Part shown: piece after piece, positions 20,019-29,408 of the stretch
Layout: each line of letters opens with the position of its first letter
Numbering within the stretch: the first letter of the stretch is position 1
From: an uncultured Eggerthellaceae bacterium
GTDB taxonomy: Bacteria; Actinomycetota; Coriobacteriia; Coriobacteriales; Eggerthellaceae
Direction: 5' to 3'
Assembly (NCBI GenBank): GCA_903789375.1
Contig: CAIFEB010000010.1
Coordinates: 1-55,663 of the forward strand
Length of the DNA: 55,663 nt
Made by a program: the position numbers and the translations under genes
Notes under the pieces: generated by a model
What the model was told of the DNA's origin: nothing
Databases searched by the model: none
Seen by the model: the letters and a program-made list of their open reading frames with translations, nothing else

Positions 20019-21542
20019 CTAGCGAACCGGCGCCGCGTATCCGCCGGCCTTGTCCTTCTGCAGCACGTCATGCGCGCCGCCCTCGACGATCGACGTCGAC
20101 GACACGAGCGTGAGCTTGGCCTTCTCCTGCAGCTCGGGGATGGTGAGCGCGCCGCAGTTGCACATCGTGCTCTTGACCTTGGCAAGCGTCGTGGCGACGT
20201 TGTCCTTGAGCGAGCCGGCGTACGGCACGTAGGAGTCGACGCCCTCGACGAACGACATGCCCTTCTTGTTGCCGCCCAGGTCGTAGCGCTGCCAGTTGCG
20301 GGCGCGAGCGGAGCCTTCGCCCCAGTACTCCTTCATGTAAGAGCCGTTGACGTTGACGAGGTTGGTCGGGCTCTCGTCGAAGCGGGCGAAATAGCGGCCC
20401 AGCATGACGAAGTCGGCGCCCATGGCCAGCGCCAGCGTGATGTGGTGGTCGTAGACGATGCCGCCGTCGGAGCAGACGGGAACGTACACGCCCGTCTCCT
20501 TGAAGTACTCGTTGCGCGCGCGGGCGACGTCGATGGTGGCCGTCGCCTGGCCGCGGCCGATGCCCTTGGTCTCACGCGTGATGCAGATGGAGCCGCCGCC
20601 GATGCCGATCTTCACGAAGTCCGCGCCCGCGTCGGCGAGAAAGCGGAAGCCCTCGGCGTCGACCACGTTGCCGGCGCCCACCTTGACGGTGTCGCCGTAG
20701 CGCTCGCGGATCCACTCGATCGTGCGCTTCTGCCAGACGGAATAGCCCTCGGACGAGTCGATGCACAGCACGTCGACGCCCGCCTCGACCAGCGCCGGAA
20801 CGCGCTCAGCGTAGTCGCGGGAGTTGATGCCGGCGCCCACCATGTAGCGCTTGTGCGCGTCGAGCATCTCGTTGGGGTTTGACTTGTGCGAGTCGTAGTC
20901 CTTGCGGAACACCAGGTAGAGCAAGCAATCGTTGTCGTCGACGATCGGCAGGGAGTTCAGCTTGTGGTCCCAGATGATGTCGTTGGCGACCTTGAGGGAG
21001 GTGTCGGCCGGCGCGACGATGAGCTTCTCGCGCGGGGTCATGAACGTGGACACCTTCTCGTCGAGCGACATGCGCGACAGGCGGTAGTCGCGCTCGGTCA
21101 CCACGCCGAGCAGCTTGCCGTGAGGGTCGGCGCCCGCCGTAACCGGCATGGTGGAATGGCCCAGACGGTCGTGCAACTCCACGACGTCGGCGAGCGTCAT
21201 GTCCGGGGACAGGTTGGCGTCAGACGTGACGAAGCCGGCCTTGTAGTCCTTGACGCGGGCGACCATGGCCGCCTCGTCCTCGATGGACTGGGAGCCGTAG
21301 ACGAACGACAGGCCGCCTTCGGTGGCCAGCGCGACGGCCATCTTGTCGTCGGACACCGACTGCATGATGGCGGACACCATCGGGATGTTCAGCGACAGCG
21401 GGCATTCTTCCTCGCCACGGCGGTACTTCACGAGCGGCGTCTTCAGGCTGACGTTTTCGGGGATGTTCTCCTCGGACGTGTAGCCGGGCACCAACAGGTA
21501 CTCGTTGAACGTGCGGGACGGTTCATCGAAAAAATAGGCCAT
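20019..21542 (-). CDS. guaB: IMP dehydrogenase of the Tritrichomonas-like clade
   Basis: 507 aa. NAD+-dependent oxidation of IMP to XMP, the committed step to GMP. Two CBS domains (about residues 100-225) interrupt the barrel. The catalytic Cys is in [20 protein letters not shown]; the flap has the Arg-Tyr pair in [13 protein letters not shown]. The usual bacterial active-site loop reads GIGPGSICTTR. This one, together with [19 protein letters not shown] and [13 protein letters not shown], matches what I remember of the Tritrichomonas foetus enzyme. ATG with AAGGAGA upstream; monocistronic as far as can be seen. Confidence 0.93.
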   Translation of the reverse strand: MAYFFDEPSRTFNEYLLVPGYTSEENIPENVSLKTPLVKYRRGEEECPLSLNIPMVSAIMQSVSDDKMAVALATEGGLSFVYGSQSIEDEAAMVARVKDYKAGFVTSDANLSPDMTLADVVELHDRLGHSTMPVTAGADPHGKLLGVVTERDYRLSRMSLDEKVSTFMTPREKLIVAPADTSLKVANDIIWDHKLNSLPIVDDNDCLLYLVFRKDYDSHKSNPNEMLDAHKRYMVGAGINSRDYAERVPALVEAGVDVLCIDSSEGYSVWQKRTIEWIRERYGDTVKVGAGNVVDAEGFRFLADAGADFVKIGIGGGSICITRETKGIGRGQATATIDVARARNEYFKETGVYVPVCSDGGIVYDHHITLALAMGADFVMLGRYFARFDESPTNLVNVNGSYMKEYWGEGSARARNWQRYDLGGNKKGMSFVEGVDSYVPYAGSLKDNVATTLAKVKSTMCNCGALTIPELQEKAKLTLVSSTSIVEGGAHDVLQKDKAGGYAAPVR

Positions 21543-21646
21543 GGACGAGTCTCCTTCTTCTGCGTGTGCGCATCCGAATCGCGGGCGGGATTCGCCGGCG
21601 CGCCGTGACAGGCAGCGCGGCGACGCCGCTTTCGCTTGTTGCGCCC

Positions 21647-21652
21647 ATTATA
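21647..21652 (-). promoter_or_regulatory. -10 element of guaB
   Basis: TATAAT on the minus strand, 105 bases before the guaB ATG. No good -35 at 16-18 bp. The rest of 21653-21924 shows no gene; a convincing terminator of the rubrerythrin gene was not found. Confidence 0.45.
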
Positions 21653-21924
21653 GACATGACGGCATGGCCTGCGCATTCAAGACCTGCGCTTATGAAGAAA
21701 CCCCCAGAGATGGAGCGCGGCCGGACGCGGAGCGCTCCGAGGCGCGAAGGGGATACGCGCTGGGGCGCGGGGCGTTCCCGAGAGCGAAGGGGAACACGCG
21801 GTGAAGAATCGATTCGCAACCGGGCCCGAAAACGCCTCGCAGCATCTCGCCGACTCCCCGAGTTTTGGAGCGGCGAGGCGAAAGAGCCTGCGCCAACGCG
21901 CACGCATCCGCGCAGGCGGACTGC

Positions 21925-22533
21925 CTAGAACTTCTTGAAGGAGCTCTTCGGCGCGCCGCAGATCGGGCACGTCTCGAAGTCCTCGCCCTTGTGGATGTAG
22001 CCGCAGCCGGGGCAGACGTAGTAGACGTCGTCATCGGCGGCATCGATGTTGTTGTACGCCTCCAGGTACTTCTCGGCGTGGACGGATTCGGCCAGCTTGG
22101 CGCGCGAGAACACCTTGACGGCGCGCTCGTCGCCCTCGTCGACGGCCTGCTCGATGAACGTCGGGTACATGTCGGACGTCTCGAAGATCTCGCCCTTGGC
22201 GGCGTCGATGAGGCTCAGGTCCACGGCGAGGCGCTCGCATTCGGGCGCAACCGGCTTGACGTAGTCGGGGTCGCGCTCCACAACGAGCGCTGACTCCAGG
22301 CGGATGTGCACCTGCTCGGCGTACGACGCGGCCTTGAACAGGCGCGCGACCTGGTCGTACCCCGTCGCTTCGGCAGTCTCGGCGTACAGTGCGTACTTGG
22401 CGGAGGCGCCGGTCTCGCCCTGGACGGCGGCCTTCAGGTTGTCGAGCGTCGTGCCCGGCTCGGTCGTGGCGTCGGCAACGATGTTGAAGTTGGACGAATT
22501 ATCGTAAGCAGGCAGTTCATCGCGCACGTTCAT
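21925..22533 (-). CDS. rbr: Rubrerythrin
   Basis: 202 aa. Ferritin-like diiron domain (GETGASAKYALYAETAEA, AEQVHIRLES, and later RAKLAESVHAEKY) followed by a rubredoxin-type Fe centre, CPGCGYIH with CPICGAP. These proteins reduce hydrogen peroxide in anaerobes. A short N-terminal extension of about 25 residues precedes the domain. Transcribed alone. Confidence 0.94.
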   Translation of the reverse strand: MNVRDELPAYDNSSNFNIVADATTEPGTTLDNLKAAVQGETGASAKYALYAETAEATGYDQVARLFKAASYAEQVHIRLESALVVERDPDYVKPVAPECERLAVDLSLIDAAKGEIFETSDMYPTFIEQAVDEGDERAVKVFSRAKLAESVHAEKYLEAYNNIDAADDDVYYVCPGCGYIHKGEDFETCPICGAPKSSFKKF

Positions 22534-23087
22534 GTCGTTCGTTCCTCTCTCTGCGGTTCGTTCCCATCTGCGCGCCCCGCATCAGCGGCCCCGCACGGCA
22601 TCTGGCGCACGGCGGCCCGCATTCACGGACACGTCCGTATGCCGCAGCTGCGATTTGCGCCCGCAACGCCACGCGGCGAGCCGTCTCGTCTGATTGCTGG
22701 ACGACGCGCATGGCGTTCATCGTAACGGGACGCCGACGCCCGCGCGCCCGCGAACGCGTTCCAGTTGCCAATTCGCTACCGACCGGCCGCGATGCGCCCC
22801 ACCCCGCTCGAAAACGGGGTGCGAACGCCGCCCGCGCAGGCGGCACGCAAGCGGCGGTTCGGCGTTATGCGGGCGGCTTCACGGCGGCTCCGCAGTGTCC
22901 CCATGGCGGCGCGCGAACCACCTCGCCTGCGCGCCGCGGCATCCCACCTGCTCCCGTTCCCCCGCCCCTTCGTAAACGGTCGATGGTAACCGCCGGCGCC
23001 ATCTGCGCCGGCGGCGCTCGTTGGGCTACCATGGTCGGCGAATGATTTCACGCGCGCGGGATGAGCCCGCGCAGAAAGGAAGGCCGT
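22534..23087. other. Divergent intergenic region with two hairpins
   Basis: 554 bases between the divergent rubrerythrin and aminopeptidase genes; no gene supported. Two GC hairpins precede the aminopeptidase: CGCCGGCGC / GCGCCGGCG at 22991-23013 and GCGCGGG / CCCGCGC around 23053-23071, just before the AGAAAGGAAGG ribosome site. Neither has a T-tract. They may be leader structures. Confidence 0.4.
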
Positions 23088-24512
23088 ATGGAACGCGAAA
23101 CGGCATGGAAGAAGTACAGCCCCGACCAGCTCGCAGAGCTCGAGCGCGTCGCCGCCGACTACATCGACTTCATCTCCGAGAACAAGACCGAGCGCCTGTT
23201 CGCCAAGCGCTCGATCGAACGCGCGCAGAAGGCCGGTTACCGCGACCTCGCCGAAGTGTACGCCGCCGGCGGCACACTCAAGCCAGGCGACAAGGTGTAC
23301 GCGCAGACGCACGGCAAGGCCGTCATCCTGGCCCACCTGGGCACGCGCCCGCTGACCGAGGGCTTCAACATCCTGGGCGCGCACATCGACTCGCCCCGCC
23401 TCGACCTGAAGCAGAACCCGCTGTTCGAGGCCGACGAGCAGGCACGTCTCGACACGCACTACTACGGCGGCATCAAGCACTACCAGTGGGTGACGCTGCC
23501 GCTCGCGCTGCACGGCGTCATCGCCAAGGAGGACGGCACGGTCGCGGACGTCAACGTGGGCGAAGACCCTAACGACCCGGTCTTCTGCGTCACCGACCTG
23601 CTCATCCACCTGGCCAAAGAGCAGATGGGCAAGTCCGGAAACGACATCGTCGCCGGTGAGGACCTGGACATCCTCGTGGGCAACCGCCCGCTCGTCATCG
23701 AGGGTGCGGCCGGAGCAGACGCCGCGGACGCCGACGCGAAGGACGCCGAGAAGGAGCCGGTGAAGGCGCTCGCCCTCAAGCTCCTGGGCGACAAGTACGG
23801 CATCACCGAAGACGACTTCCTCTCCGCCGAAATCGAGGCTGTGCCCGCCGGGCGCGCACGCGAGATGGGCTTCGACCGCAGCATGGTGCTCGGCTACGGC
23901 CAGGACGACAAGTCGTGCGCGTTCACGTCGCTGCTCGCACAGCTCGCCGTCGAGAACCCCGAGCGCACGAGCGTATGCGTGCTCGTCGACAAGGAGGAAA
24001 TCGGCTCGGTGGGCGCCACGGGCATGGCGTCGCAGTTCTTCGAGAACGTCATCGCCGAGATCATGGAGCTCGGCGGCTGCGGCGGCGACCTTAAGCTGCG
24101 CCACGCGCTCGCCGCGTCGTGCATGCTGTCCTCGGACGTGTCGGCGGGCTTCGACCCGGCGTACGCGAGCGTGTTCGAGAAGAAGAACGCGGCGTTTCTG
24201 GGGCACGGCCTGGTGTTCAACAAGTACACCGGAGCGCGCGGCAAAAGCGGGTCCAACGACGCGAGCGCCGAGTACGTCGCGCGCGTGCGTCGCGCCATGG
24301 ACGACGCGCACGTGACGTTCCAAACCGCTGAGCTGGGCAAAGTCGACGCGGGTGGCGGCGGCACCATCGCGTACCTGCCGGCCAAGTACGGCATGGACGT
24401 CATCGACTCGGGCGTGCCGGTGCTTTCGATGCACGCGCCGTGGGAAGTGACGAGCAAGGCCGACCTGTACGAGGCCTACCGCGGCTACGTCGCGTTCTTG
24501 GAGAACATGTAG
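23088..24512 (+). CDS. M18 family aminopeptidase
   Basis: 474 aa. A dinuclear zinc peptidase removing N-terminal residues from peptides (aspartyl aminopeptidase / ApeA family). Metal and active-site motifs: LGAHIDSPRLDLKQNP (His, Asp), GYGQDDKSCAFTS (bridging Asp), VDKEEIGSVGATG (Glu-Glu) and VPVLSMHAPWEV (His). An acidic loop around residues 205-225 (Ala/Asp-rich) is inserted. The ATG at 23088 follows AGAAAGGAAGG; an earlier in-frame ATG at 23061 lies before the ribosome site. Followed by a Na+ symporter 151 bp downstream. Confidence 0.92.
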   Translation: MERETAWKKYSPDQLAELERVAADYIDFISENKTERLFAKRSIERAQKAGYRDLAEVYAAGGTLKPGDKVYAQTHGKAVILAHLGTRPLTEGFNILGAHIDSPRLDLKQNPLFEADEQARLDTHYYGGIKHYQWVTLPLALHGVIAKEDGTVADVNVGEDPNDPVFCVTDLLIHLAKEQMGKSGNDIVAGEDLDILVGNRPLVIEGAAGADAADADAKDAEKEPVKALALKLLGDKYGITEDDFLSAEIEAVPAGRAREMGFDRSMVLGYGQDDKSCAFTSLLAQLAVENPERTSVCVLVDKEEIGSVGATGMASQFFENVIAEIMELGGCGGDLKLRHALAASCMLSSDVSAGFDPAYASVFEKKNAAFLGHGLVFNKYTGARGKSGSNDASAEYVARVRRAMDDAHVTFQTAELGKVDAGGGGTIAYLPAKYGMDVIDSGVPVLSMHAPWEVTSKADLYEAYRGYVAFLENM

Positions 24513-24663
24513 GAACAACCGAGTCCGCCGGGCGGGCGCGCTTCGCGCTGCGCGATGCAGCGTGCATCCGCGCGCCCGCTCCCGGCATCTGCGGGACACG
24601 CCGCATCGCCCGCCCCGCACCGACCGACCCCCACCGCGGCGCCGCCGCGTACGAAGGAGCATC

Positions 24664-26112
24664 ATGTCGCAATCGAGCACCACCCCGCAAACGACCGCCA
24701 AAGCCGCCGCGCCGCGCGAGAAATTCGGCAGCCGCATCGGATTCATCCTGATCAGCGCCGGGTGCGCGATCGGCCTGGGCAACGTCTGGCGCTTCCCCTA
24801 CATCACCGGCCAGTACGGCGGCGCAGCCTTCGTCGTCATCTACATCCTGTTCCTCGTGTTCTTCAGCCTGCCCGTGCTCGTGATGGAGTTCGCCGTCGGA
24901 CGCGCCAGCCAGAAGAGCGCAGCGCGGGCGTTCGACGTGCTCGAACCCGCCGGCACGCATTGGCACCGCGCCAAGTGGATCAGCTACTTCGGCTGCTACC
25001 TGCTCATGATGTTCTACACGGTCGTGGCCGGCTGGATGCTCGACTACACGTACAAGAGCGCGGCCGGCGTGTTCACAGGACTCGACTCCGCCCAGGTCGC
25101 CGGCGTGTTCTCGGCGATGCTCGCCGACCCGGGCGAGATGATGTTCTGGATGTTCGTCGTCATCGCCATCGGGCTTCTATGCACGGCCGCCGGCCTGCAG
25201 AAGGGCGTCGAGCGCATCACGAAGGTGATGATGGTGGCGCTGCTCGCGCTCATCGTCGTTCTGGCCATCAACTCGGTGCTTCTGCCGGGTGCGGGCGCAG
25301 GCCTGTCGTTCTACCTGGTGCCCGACTTCGGCAAGCTGTTCGCGGGCGCGACGCTAGGAGAGCAGCTGTCGACGTTCGGCCAAGCGCTCTACGCCGCCAT
25401 GGGCCAGGCGTTCTTCACGCTGTCACTCGGCATCGGCGCCATGTGCATCTTCGGCAGCTACATCGACAAGGACCGCTCGCTCATGGGCGAGAGCCTGCGC
25501 ATCGGCGCGCTCGACACGTTCGTCGCGCTCATGGCCGGCCTTATCATCTTCCCCGCGTGCTTCGCGTTCGACGTGCAGGCGGGCAGCGGCCCGGGGCTCG
25601 TGTTCATCACGCTGCCGTCGGTGTTCAACCAGATGCCGTTCGGGCAGCTGTGGGGCGCTCTGTTCTTCGTGTTCATGAGCTTCGCGGCGCTGTCGACGAT
25701 CATCGCCGTGTTCGAGAACCTCATCGCGTTCAGCATGGACGAATGGGGCATCTCGCGCGGGCGCGCCGTGGCTCTGAACGGCATCGCGCTGTGCGTGCTC
25801 TCGCTGCCGTGCCTGCTCGGGTACAACGTGTGGGCCGGCGCCACCGTGCCGGGCATCGGCGACATCCAGTCGGTCGAGGACTTCATCCTGTCGAACAACC
25901 TGCTGCCTATCGGCTCGCTCGTGTTCCTGCTGTTCTGCACCGCCAAGGGCGGATGGGGATGGAAGAGCTTCATCGCCGAGGCCGACTCGGGCGAGGGCGC
26001 GAAGTTCCCCACGTGGGCGTACGGCTACATGCGCTACGTCGTGCCGGCGCTCGTCATCATCGTGCTGATCATGGGGTGGGTGCCGGTCGTGTCCACCTGG
26101 GTGGGCGCGTAG
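24664..26112 (+). CDS. Sodium-dependent transporter, NSS/SLC6 family
   Basis: 482 aa, about 11-12 hydrophobic helices. The first helix has SRIGFILISAGCAIGLGNVWRFPY, the Na+ and substrate site of LeuT-like carriers; EFAVGR and the later FFTLSLGIGAM are also family-like. It probably imports an amino acid with Na+; the substrate cannot be read. ATG with AAGGAG upstream; a frame open from 24562 is not homologous. Probably transcribed with the aminopeptidase, then terminated at 26139-26193. Confidence 0.92.
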   Translation: MSQSSTTPQTTAKAAAPREKFGSRIGFILISAGCAIGLGNVWRFPYITGQYGGAAFVVIYILFLVFFSLPVLVMEFAVGRASQKSAARAFDVLEPAGTHWHRAKWISYFGCYLLMMFYTVVAGWMLDYTYKSAAGVFTGLDSAQVAGVFSAMLADPGEMMFWMFVVIAIGLLCTAAGLQKGVERITKVMMVALLALIVVLAINSVLLPGAGAGLSFYLVPDFGKLFAGATLGEQLSTFGQALYAAMGQAFFTLSLGIGAMCIFGSYIDKDRSLMGESLRIGALDTFVALMAGLIIFPACFAFDVQAGSGPGLVFITLPSVFNQMPFGQLWGALFFVFMSFAALSTIIAVFENLIAFSMDEWGISRGRAVALNGIALCVLSLPCLLGYNVWAGATVPGIGDIQSVEDFILSNNLLPIGSLVFLLFCTAKGGWGWKSFIAEADSGEGAKFPTWAYGYMRYVVPALVIIVLIMGWVPVVSTWVGA

Positions 26113-26138
26113 CAGCGCGCAGACACCGCCTGCTGCAC

Positions 26139-26193
26139 AAGGGGCCGCGAGGCTTCCGGATTCGCTCCGGGAGCCCGCGGCCCCTTCCTTTTC
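26139..26193 (+). terminator. Terminator after the Na+ symporter
   Basis: Perfect 11-bp outer stem AAGGGGCCGCG / CGCGGCCCCTT with an inner helix (GGCTTCCGGA against CTCCGGGAGCC), followed by TTCCTTTTC. Confidence 0.88.
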
Positions 26194-26264
26194 GCGCGCT
26201 TCGCTCTGCACACGACGCGTCGGCGCACACCGCAAGCCACGCGGTCGCGAGCATTGCGCAGTTC

Positions 26265-26804
26265 CTACTCCGCCGCCCGTCCACGGCCGACGCTCAGCGT
26301 GGGCTTGCCGTCGAGCGTTTCGATGCGCACCTGCAGGATGCGGCCGTCGTCGATGTCGATCTTCGCGACGGACGGCACCGACCCACCCCGCGGCCGCGAC
26401 ACCGACCCTGGACACACGATGAATTTGACCGGGCGCACCTCCGCGCCGAACTTGATTTCGGGAACGTGGGTGTGCCCGTGCACGCAGATGTCGGGGATGG
26501 GGTCGCCCGGCGCCACGGCCGAGTTGCCGAACATGCTGATGCGCACGTCGCGCGGGTAATGCGCCACCAAGAACCGCACCCCGTCGATGACCGGACGCGC
26601 AAACCGGCTGACGTCTTTGCCGTATTCCGGGAAATCGTTGTTGCCGAGCACCGCCGCAACCGGCGCCAACGTGCCCAGCTCGGCGAGGATGCTGCGGTCG
26701 CCGATATCGCCCGCATGGATGATGTAGTCGCAATCGGCCAGCGCCTCGTACGCGCGCAGCGGCAACGTCCCATGCGTGTCTGACAGCACCCCAACGAGCG
26801 TCAT
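26265..26804 (-). CDS. YfcE/MJ0936-type metallophosphodiesterase
   Basis: 179 aa. Calcineurin-like fold: GVLSDTHG (metal ligands), IIHAGDIGD, LGNNDFPE, HGHTHVPE. These enzymes hydrolyse phosphodiesters with Mn2+; the natural substrate is unknown. The ATG at 26804 has AAGGGA upstream. Convergent with the transporter before it and divergent from hsp20. Confidence 0.92.
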   Translation of the reverse strand: MTLVGVLSDTHGTLPLRAYEALADCDYIIHAGDIGDRSILAELGTLAPVAAVLGNNDFPEYGKDVSRFARPVIDGVRFLVAHYPRDVRISMFGNSAVAPGDPIPDICVHGHTHVPEIKFGAEVRPVKFIVCPGSVSRPRGGSVPSVAKIDIDDGRILQVRIETLDGKPTLSVGRGRAAE

Positions 26805-26851
26805 AGCGGTCCCTTCATTCTGTTTCTCCTGCTCACACCATTGCGGCATCC

Positions 26852-26859
26852 ATCATAGC
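26852..26859 (-). promoter_or_regulatory. Promoter of the phosphodiesterase gene
   Basis: TGC-TATGAT (extended -10) on the minus strand, about 50 bases before the start. Confidence 0.5.
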
Positions 26860-26887
26860 AGCTTACCTTCACCGTATTGCGCAAGAT

Positions 26888-26912
26888 AATCTAAGTCTCT
26901 ATGACTAAGATT
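26888..26912. promoter_or_regulatory. Perfect 10-bp inverted repeat, probable operator
   Basis: AATCTAAGTC and its exact complement are separated by 5 bases in an AT-rich stretch between the divergent phosphodiesterase and hsp20 promoters. It has no GC stem, so an operator is more likely than a terminator. The binding protein is unknown. Confidence 0.5.
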
Positions 26913-26952
26913 TATTACAGGAAAGTAACGCAAGTTTTCGCTGCGGTGACTG

Positions 26953-26995
26953 TTAGCACTCTCGCGTTGACTCTGCTAACCGCCCCGCTTATAAC
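26953..26995 (+). promoter_or_regulatory. hsp20 promoter with overlapping CIRCE (HrcA) operator
   Basis: TTGACT (26967-26972), 17 bases, TATAAC (26990-26995) form a strong housekeeping promoter. Over the -35 lies TTAGCACTC-N9-CTCTGCTAA (26953-26979). The CIRCE consensus is TTAGCACTC-N9-GAGTGCTAA: the left arm is perfect and the right arm keeps six of nine. HrcA bound here would block RNA polymerase. The leader is about 130 bases. Confidence 0.75.
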
Positions 26996-27129
26996 GGGAA
27001 CTGTTCAAAGGAAAGCAACAAAGAGCGGACCTCAGAAATCCGAGTTGCTCGCCTGCACGGACGCCGCGGATGCGCGGGCGGGCAGCGAAGTGAATCGGAG
27101 TTTCCGCCGCTCGGAAGATGGAGATGACA

Positions 27130-27579
27130 ATGATGACCATGTTGATGCCTCGTTCTCACCGCGATTTCTTCGATAACTTCCTCGCCGATCCGTTCGACAC
27201 GTTCTTCGGCGGTGCGCCGGTACAGCGCGAGACCCCGCAGATGATGCGCACGGACATCAAGGAGCATGACGATCGCTACGAGCTCGTCATCGACCTGCCC
27301 GGGTTCAACAAAGACGACATCGCCGCTGAGCTGAAGGACGGCGTTCTGACCATCAGCGCTCATACGAGCCAGGAGTCCGAGGACAAGGACGAGAAGGGCA
27401 CGTACGTCCGCAAGGAACGCTTCGCCGGCCAGTGCAGCCGTTCGTTCTACGTGGGTGACGACATCGAAGAGTCCGACGTTCACGCGAAGTTCGACAACGG
27501 CACGCTGAAGATCGAGATTCCGAAGAAGGCTGAGCAGAAGAAGCTCGAGGAGAAGAAGACCATCGCCATCGAAGGCTAG
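27130..27579 (+). CDS. hsp20: Small heat-shock protein Hsp20
   Basis: 149 aa. An alpha-crystallin domain (about residues 38-140) has RTDIKEHDDRYELVIDLPGF, KDGVLTISA and the GTLKIEIPKK end motif. ATP-independent holdase that forms oligomers. Five ATG codons lie close together at the start; the GGAG at 27120-27123 is 6 bases before the one at 27130, so that one was chosen (27118 is possible). Controlled by the CIRCE-type site upstream and closed by the hairpin at 27698. Confidence 0.93.
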   Translation: MMTMLMPRSHRDFFDNFLADPFDTFFGGAPVQRETPQMMRTDIKEHDDRYELVIDLPGFNKDDIAAELKDGVLTISAHTSQESEDKDEKGTYVRKERFAGQCSRSFYVGDDIEESDVHAKFDNGTLKIEIPKKAEQKKLEEKKTIAIEG

Positions 27580-27697
27580 CGGTTCTTCCCGCTGAGTTTA
27601 CCCATTCCTCACTCGTTGACCCGTGACCCTGCATCCTCCTTATCCCCTATCGAGAACACGTACTCCTCCTTCCTCGCGTGAGCAGGGTCAATCCCGA

Positions 27698-27730
27698 AAG
27701 CCGGGCGCCCAATCGGGTGCCCGGCTTTTT
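27698..27730 (+). terminator. Terminator of hsp20
   Basis: AAGCCGGGCGCCC / GGGTGCCCGGCTT stem (13 bp, one G-T) with a 4-base loop and T5, about 120 bases after the stop codon. The bases between show nothing else. Confidence 0.92.
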
Positions 27731-27894
27731 GCGTCTGTGGTACCGTGGAGGGAAAGGACCCGCGCGCGGGCGCGCATCGCCGGCGCGGACGGCGCCTCGA
27801 TCGCGACTTCGGCCCGTGCGGCTCGCCCGGCGCCCGCCGTGGCGGGACTCCGCAGGTCCACCGCACGCGGCGGCATTCCGAGGAAAGGACGGCC

Positions 27895-28641
27895 ATGACG
27901 ACAACTTCCGACGACATCGCCCGGCTGCGCTCGTGGATCGAGGCGACCCCACCGCATCGCATGGTGTTCTTCGGCGGCGCCGGCGTGTCCACCGAAAGCG
28001 GCATCCCCGATTTCCGCAGTCCCGACGGGCTGTATTCCCAGCAGTACGATGTGCCGCCCGAAACGCTCATCTCGCACGCGTACTTCGAGCAGCACCCCGC
28101 AACGTTCTTCCGGTTCTACTTCGACCGCATGGTCGCGCGCGACGCCCAGCCCAACCGCGCCCATCGCAAGCTGGCCGAGCTCGAACGCGCCGGCATCGTG
28201 TCGGCCGTCGCCACGCAGAACATCGACGGCCTGCACCAGAAAGCCGGGAGCGAAAACGTCTACGAGCTGCACGGCAGCGTCCTGCGCAACCACTGCACGG
28301 GATGCGGGCGCGCCTTCACGCTCGACCAGACGATCGCCGCGCACGAGCAGGCGGCGGACGGCGTGCCGCGCTGCGACGCATGCGGCAGCATCATCAAGCC
28401 CGACGTCGTGCTTTACGGCGAGACGCTCGACGAACAGGTGCTCATACAGGCGGTCAGCGCCATCCGCCGCGCCGACCTGCTGCTTGTCGCCGGTACATCG
28501 CTCGTGGTGTACCCGGCAGCGGGCCTCATCGATTATTTCTCAGGGAGCCACCTGGTCATCGTCAACAAATCCCCCACCCCGCGCGACCGCGCGGCCGACC
28601 TGTGCATCGCAGCCTCGATCGGCGACGCGCTGGATTTCTGA
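27895..28641 (+). CDS. cobB: NAD-dependent protein deacylase (sirtuin)
   Basis: 248 aa, the size of bacterial Sir2. NAD site: FFGGAGVSTESGIPDFRS, ATQNIDGLHQKAGS; catalytic His in YELHGSVLRNHC; zinc ribbon of two Cys pairs (CTGC and CDAC); LVAGTSLVVYPAAGL near the end. Removes acyl groups from lysines with NAD+. The ATG follows GAGGAAAGGA. The NUDIX gene 29 bp downstream (with its own AAAGGAG) is likely cotranscribed. Confidence 0.94.
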   Translation: MTTTSDDIARLRSWIEATPPHRMVFFGGAGVSTESGIPDFRSPDGLYSQQYDVPPETLISHAYFEQHPATFFRFYFDRMVARDAQPNRAHRKLAELERAGIVSAVATQNIDGLHQKAGSENVYELHGSVLRNHCTGCGRAFTLDQTIAAHEQAADGVPRCDACGSIIKPDVVLYGETLDEQVLIQAVSAIRRADLLLVAGTSLVVYPAAGLIDYFSGSHLVIVNKSPTPRDRAADLCIAASIGDALDF

Positions 28642-28670
28642 CGCATGAAGACGGGAAAGGAGCAGCGAAC

Positions 28671-29342
28671 ATGGAACAGCCCCAACTGGTGAAGCTCGAA
28701 CAGGTGAGCGACGGCTGGATCAAGAAGTACATCATGACGTTCCACCTGCCCAACGGACACACGCAGGTGTACGAGTCGGTGTCGCGCAAGGGCATCGACG
28801 ATTACCGCGCCGAGCTGGCGCGCAACGCGCAGGTGAGCGAGGAGGTCATCGCGCGCGGCGTGTGCGCGGGCGATGATGCGGAGGGCACGGAAGCCGCCGC
28901 CAGCCAACCCTCGTTCGGGCCCGACGGCGTCTGCATCGTCGCACGCACGCCGCGCGACTCGCTCGTCATGGTCCGCGAGTTCCGCTATCCGCTGAACAGC
29001 TGGTGCGTGTCGTTTCCGGCCGGCCTGGTCGAACGCGGCGAGAACTTCATCGCGAGCGTCGACCGCGAGCTGCGCGAGGAAACCGGCTACGCTCTGCTGC
29101 CCGGCTCGAAGCCGCGGCCGCTTCCACAGCCGGCGTACTCGTCGACCGGCATGGGCGATGAGACCGTGCAGATCGTGTTCGTCGATGCCGAGCGCGTAGG
29201 CGACCAGCATCTGGAGCCCGCCGAGCTCATCGAGCCGTTCGAGCTTCCGCGCGCCGACATCAAAGACTTCCTGCGCCATAACCGCCTGCCCATCGGCACG
29301 CGTGCGCAGCTCGTCCTCTGCCTGGTCGCACAGGGATTTTAA
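28671..29342 (+). CDS. NUDIX hydrolase, probably ADP-ribose pyrophosphatase-like
   Basis: 223 aa. The NUDIX box fits G-x5-E-x7-REUxEExGU in the run GLVERGENFIASVDRELREE plus TGY. N-terminal strands (about 1-60) and VREFRYPLNSWCVSFPAG resemble ADP-ribose/NADH pyrophosphatases of the NudF type. Coupled to a sirtuin, which releases O-acyl-ADP-ribose, so an ADP-ribose-type substrate makes sense; this is inference. Confidence 0.88.
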   Translation: MEQPQLVKLEQVSDGWIKKYIMTFHLPNGHTQVYESVSRKGIDDYRAELARNAQVSEEVIARGVCAGDDAEGTEAAASQPSFGPDGVCIVARTPRDSLVMVREFRYPLNSWCVSFPAGLVERGENFIASVDRELREETGYALLPGSKPRPLPQPAYSSTGMGDETVQIVFVDAERVGDQHLEPAELIEPFELPRADIKDFLRHNRLPIGTRAQLVLCLVAQGF

Positions 29343-29408
29343 GCATACAAAAGGGGTTGCGGGCGCAGGCTTGAGAAGCCCTTCGCTGCGGCGCGAGCCC
29401 GTCCGCCC

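Noticed and set aside
27895-29342. Anti-phage sirtuin (SIR2 defence) system
   Set aside because: The sirtuin is a standard short CobB-type deacylase with a zinc ribbon, not one of the large SIR2 effectors, and no TIR, Argonaute or helicase partner is present.
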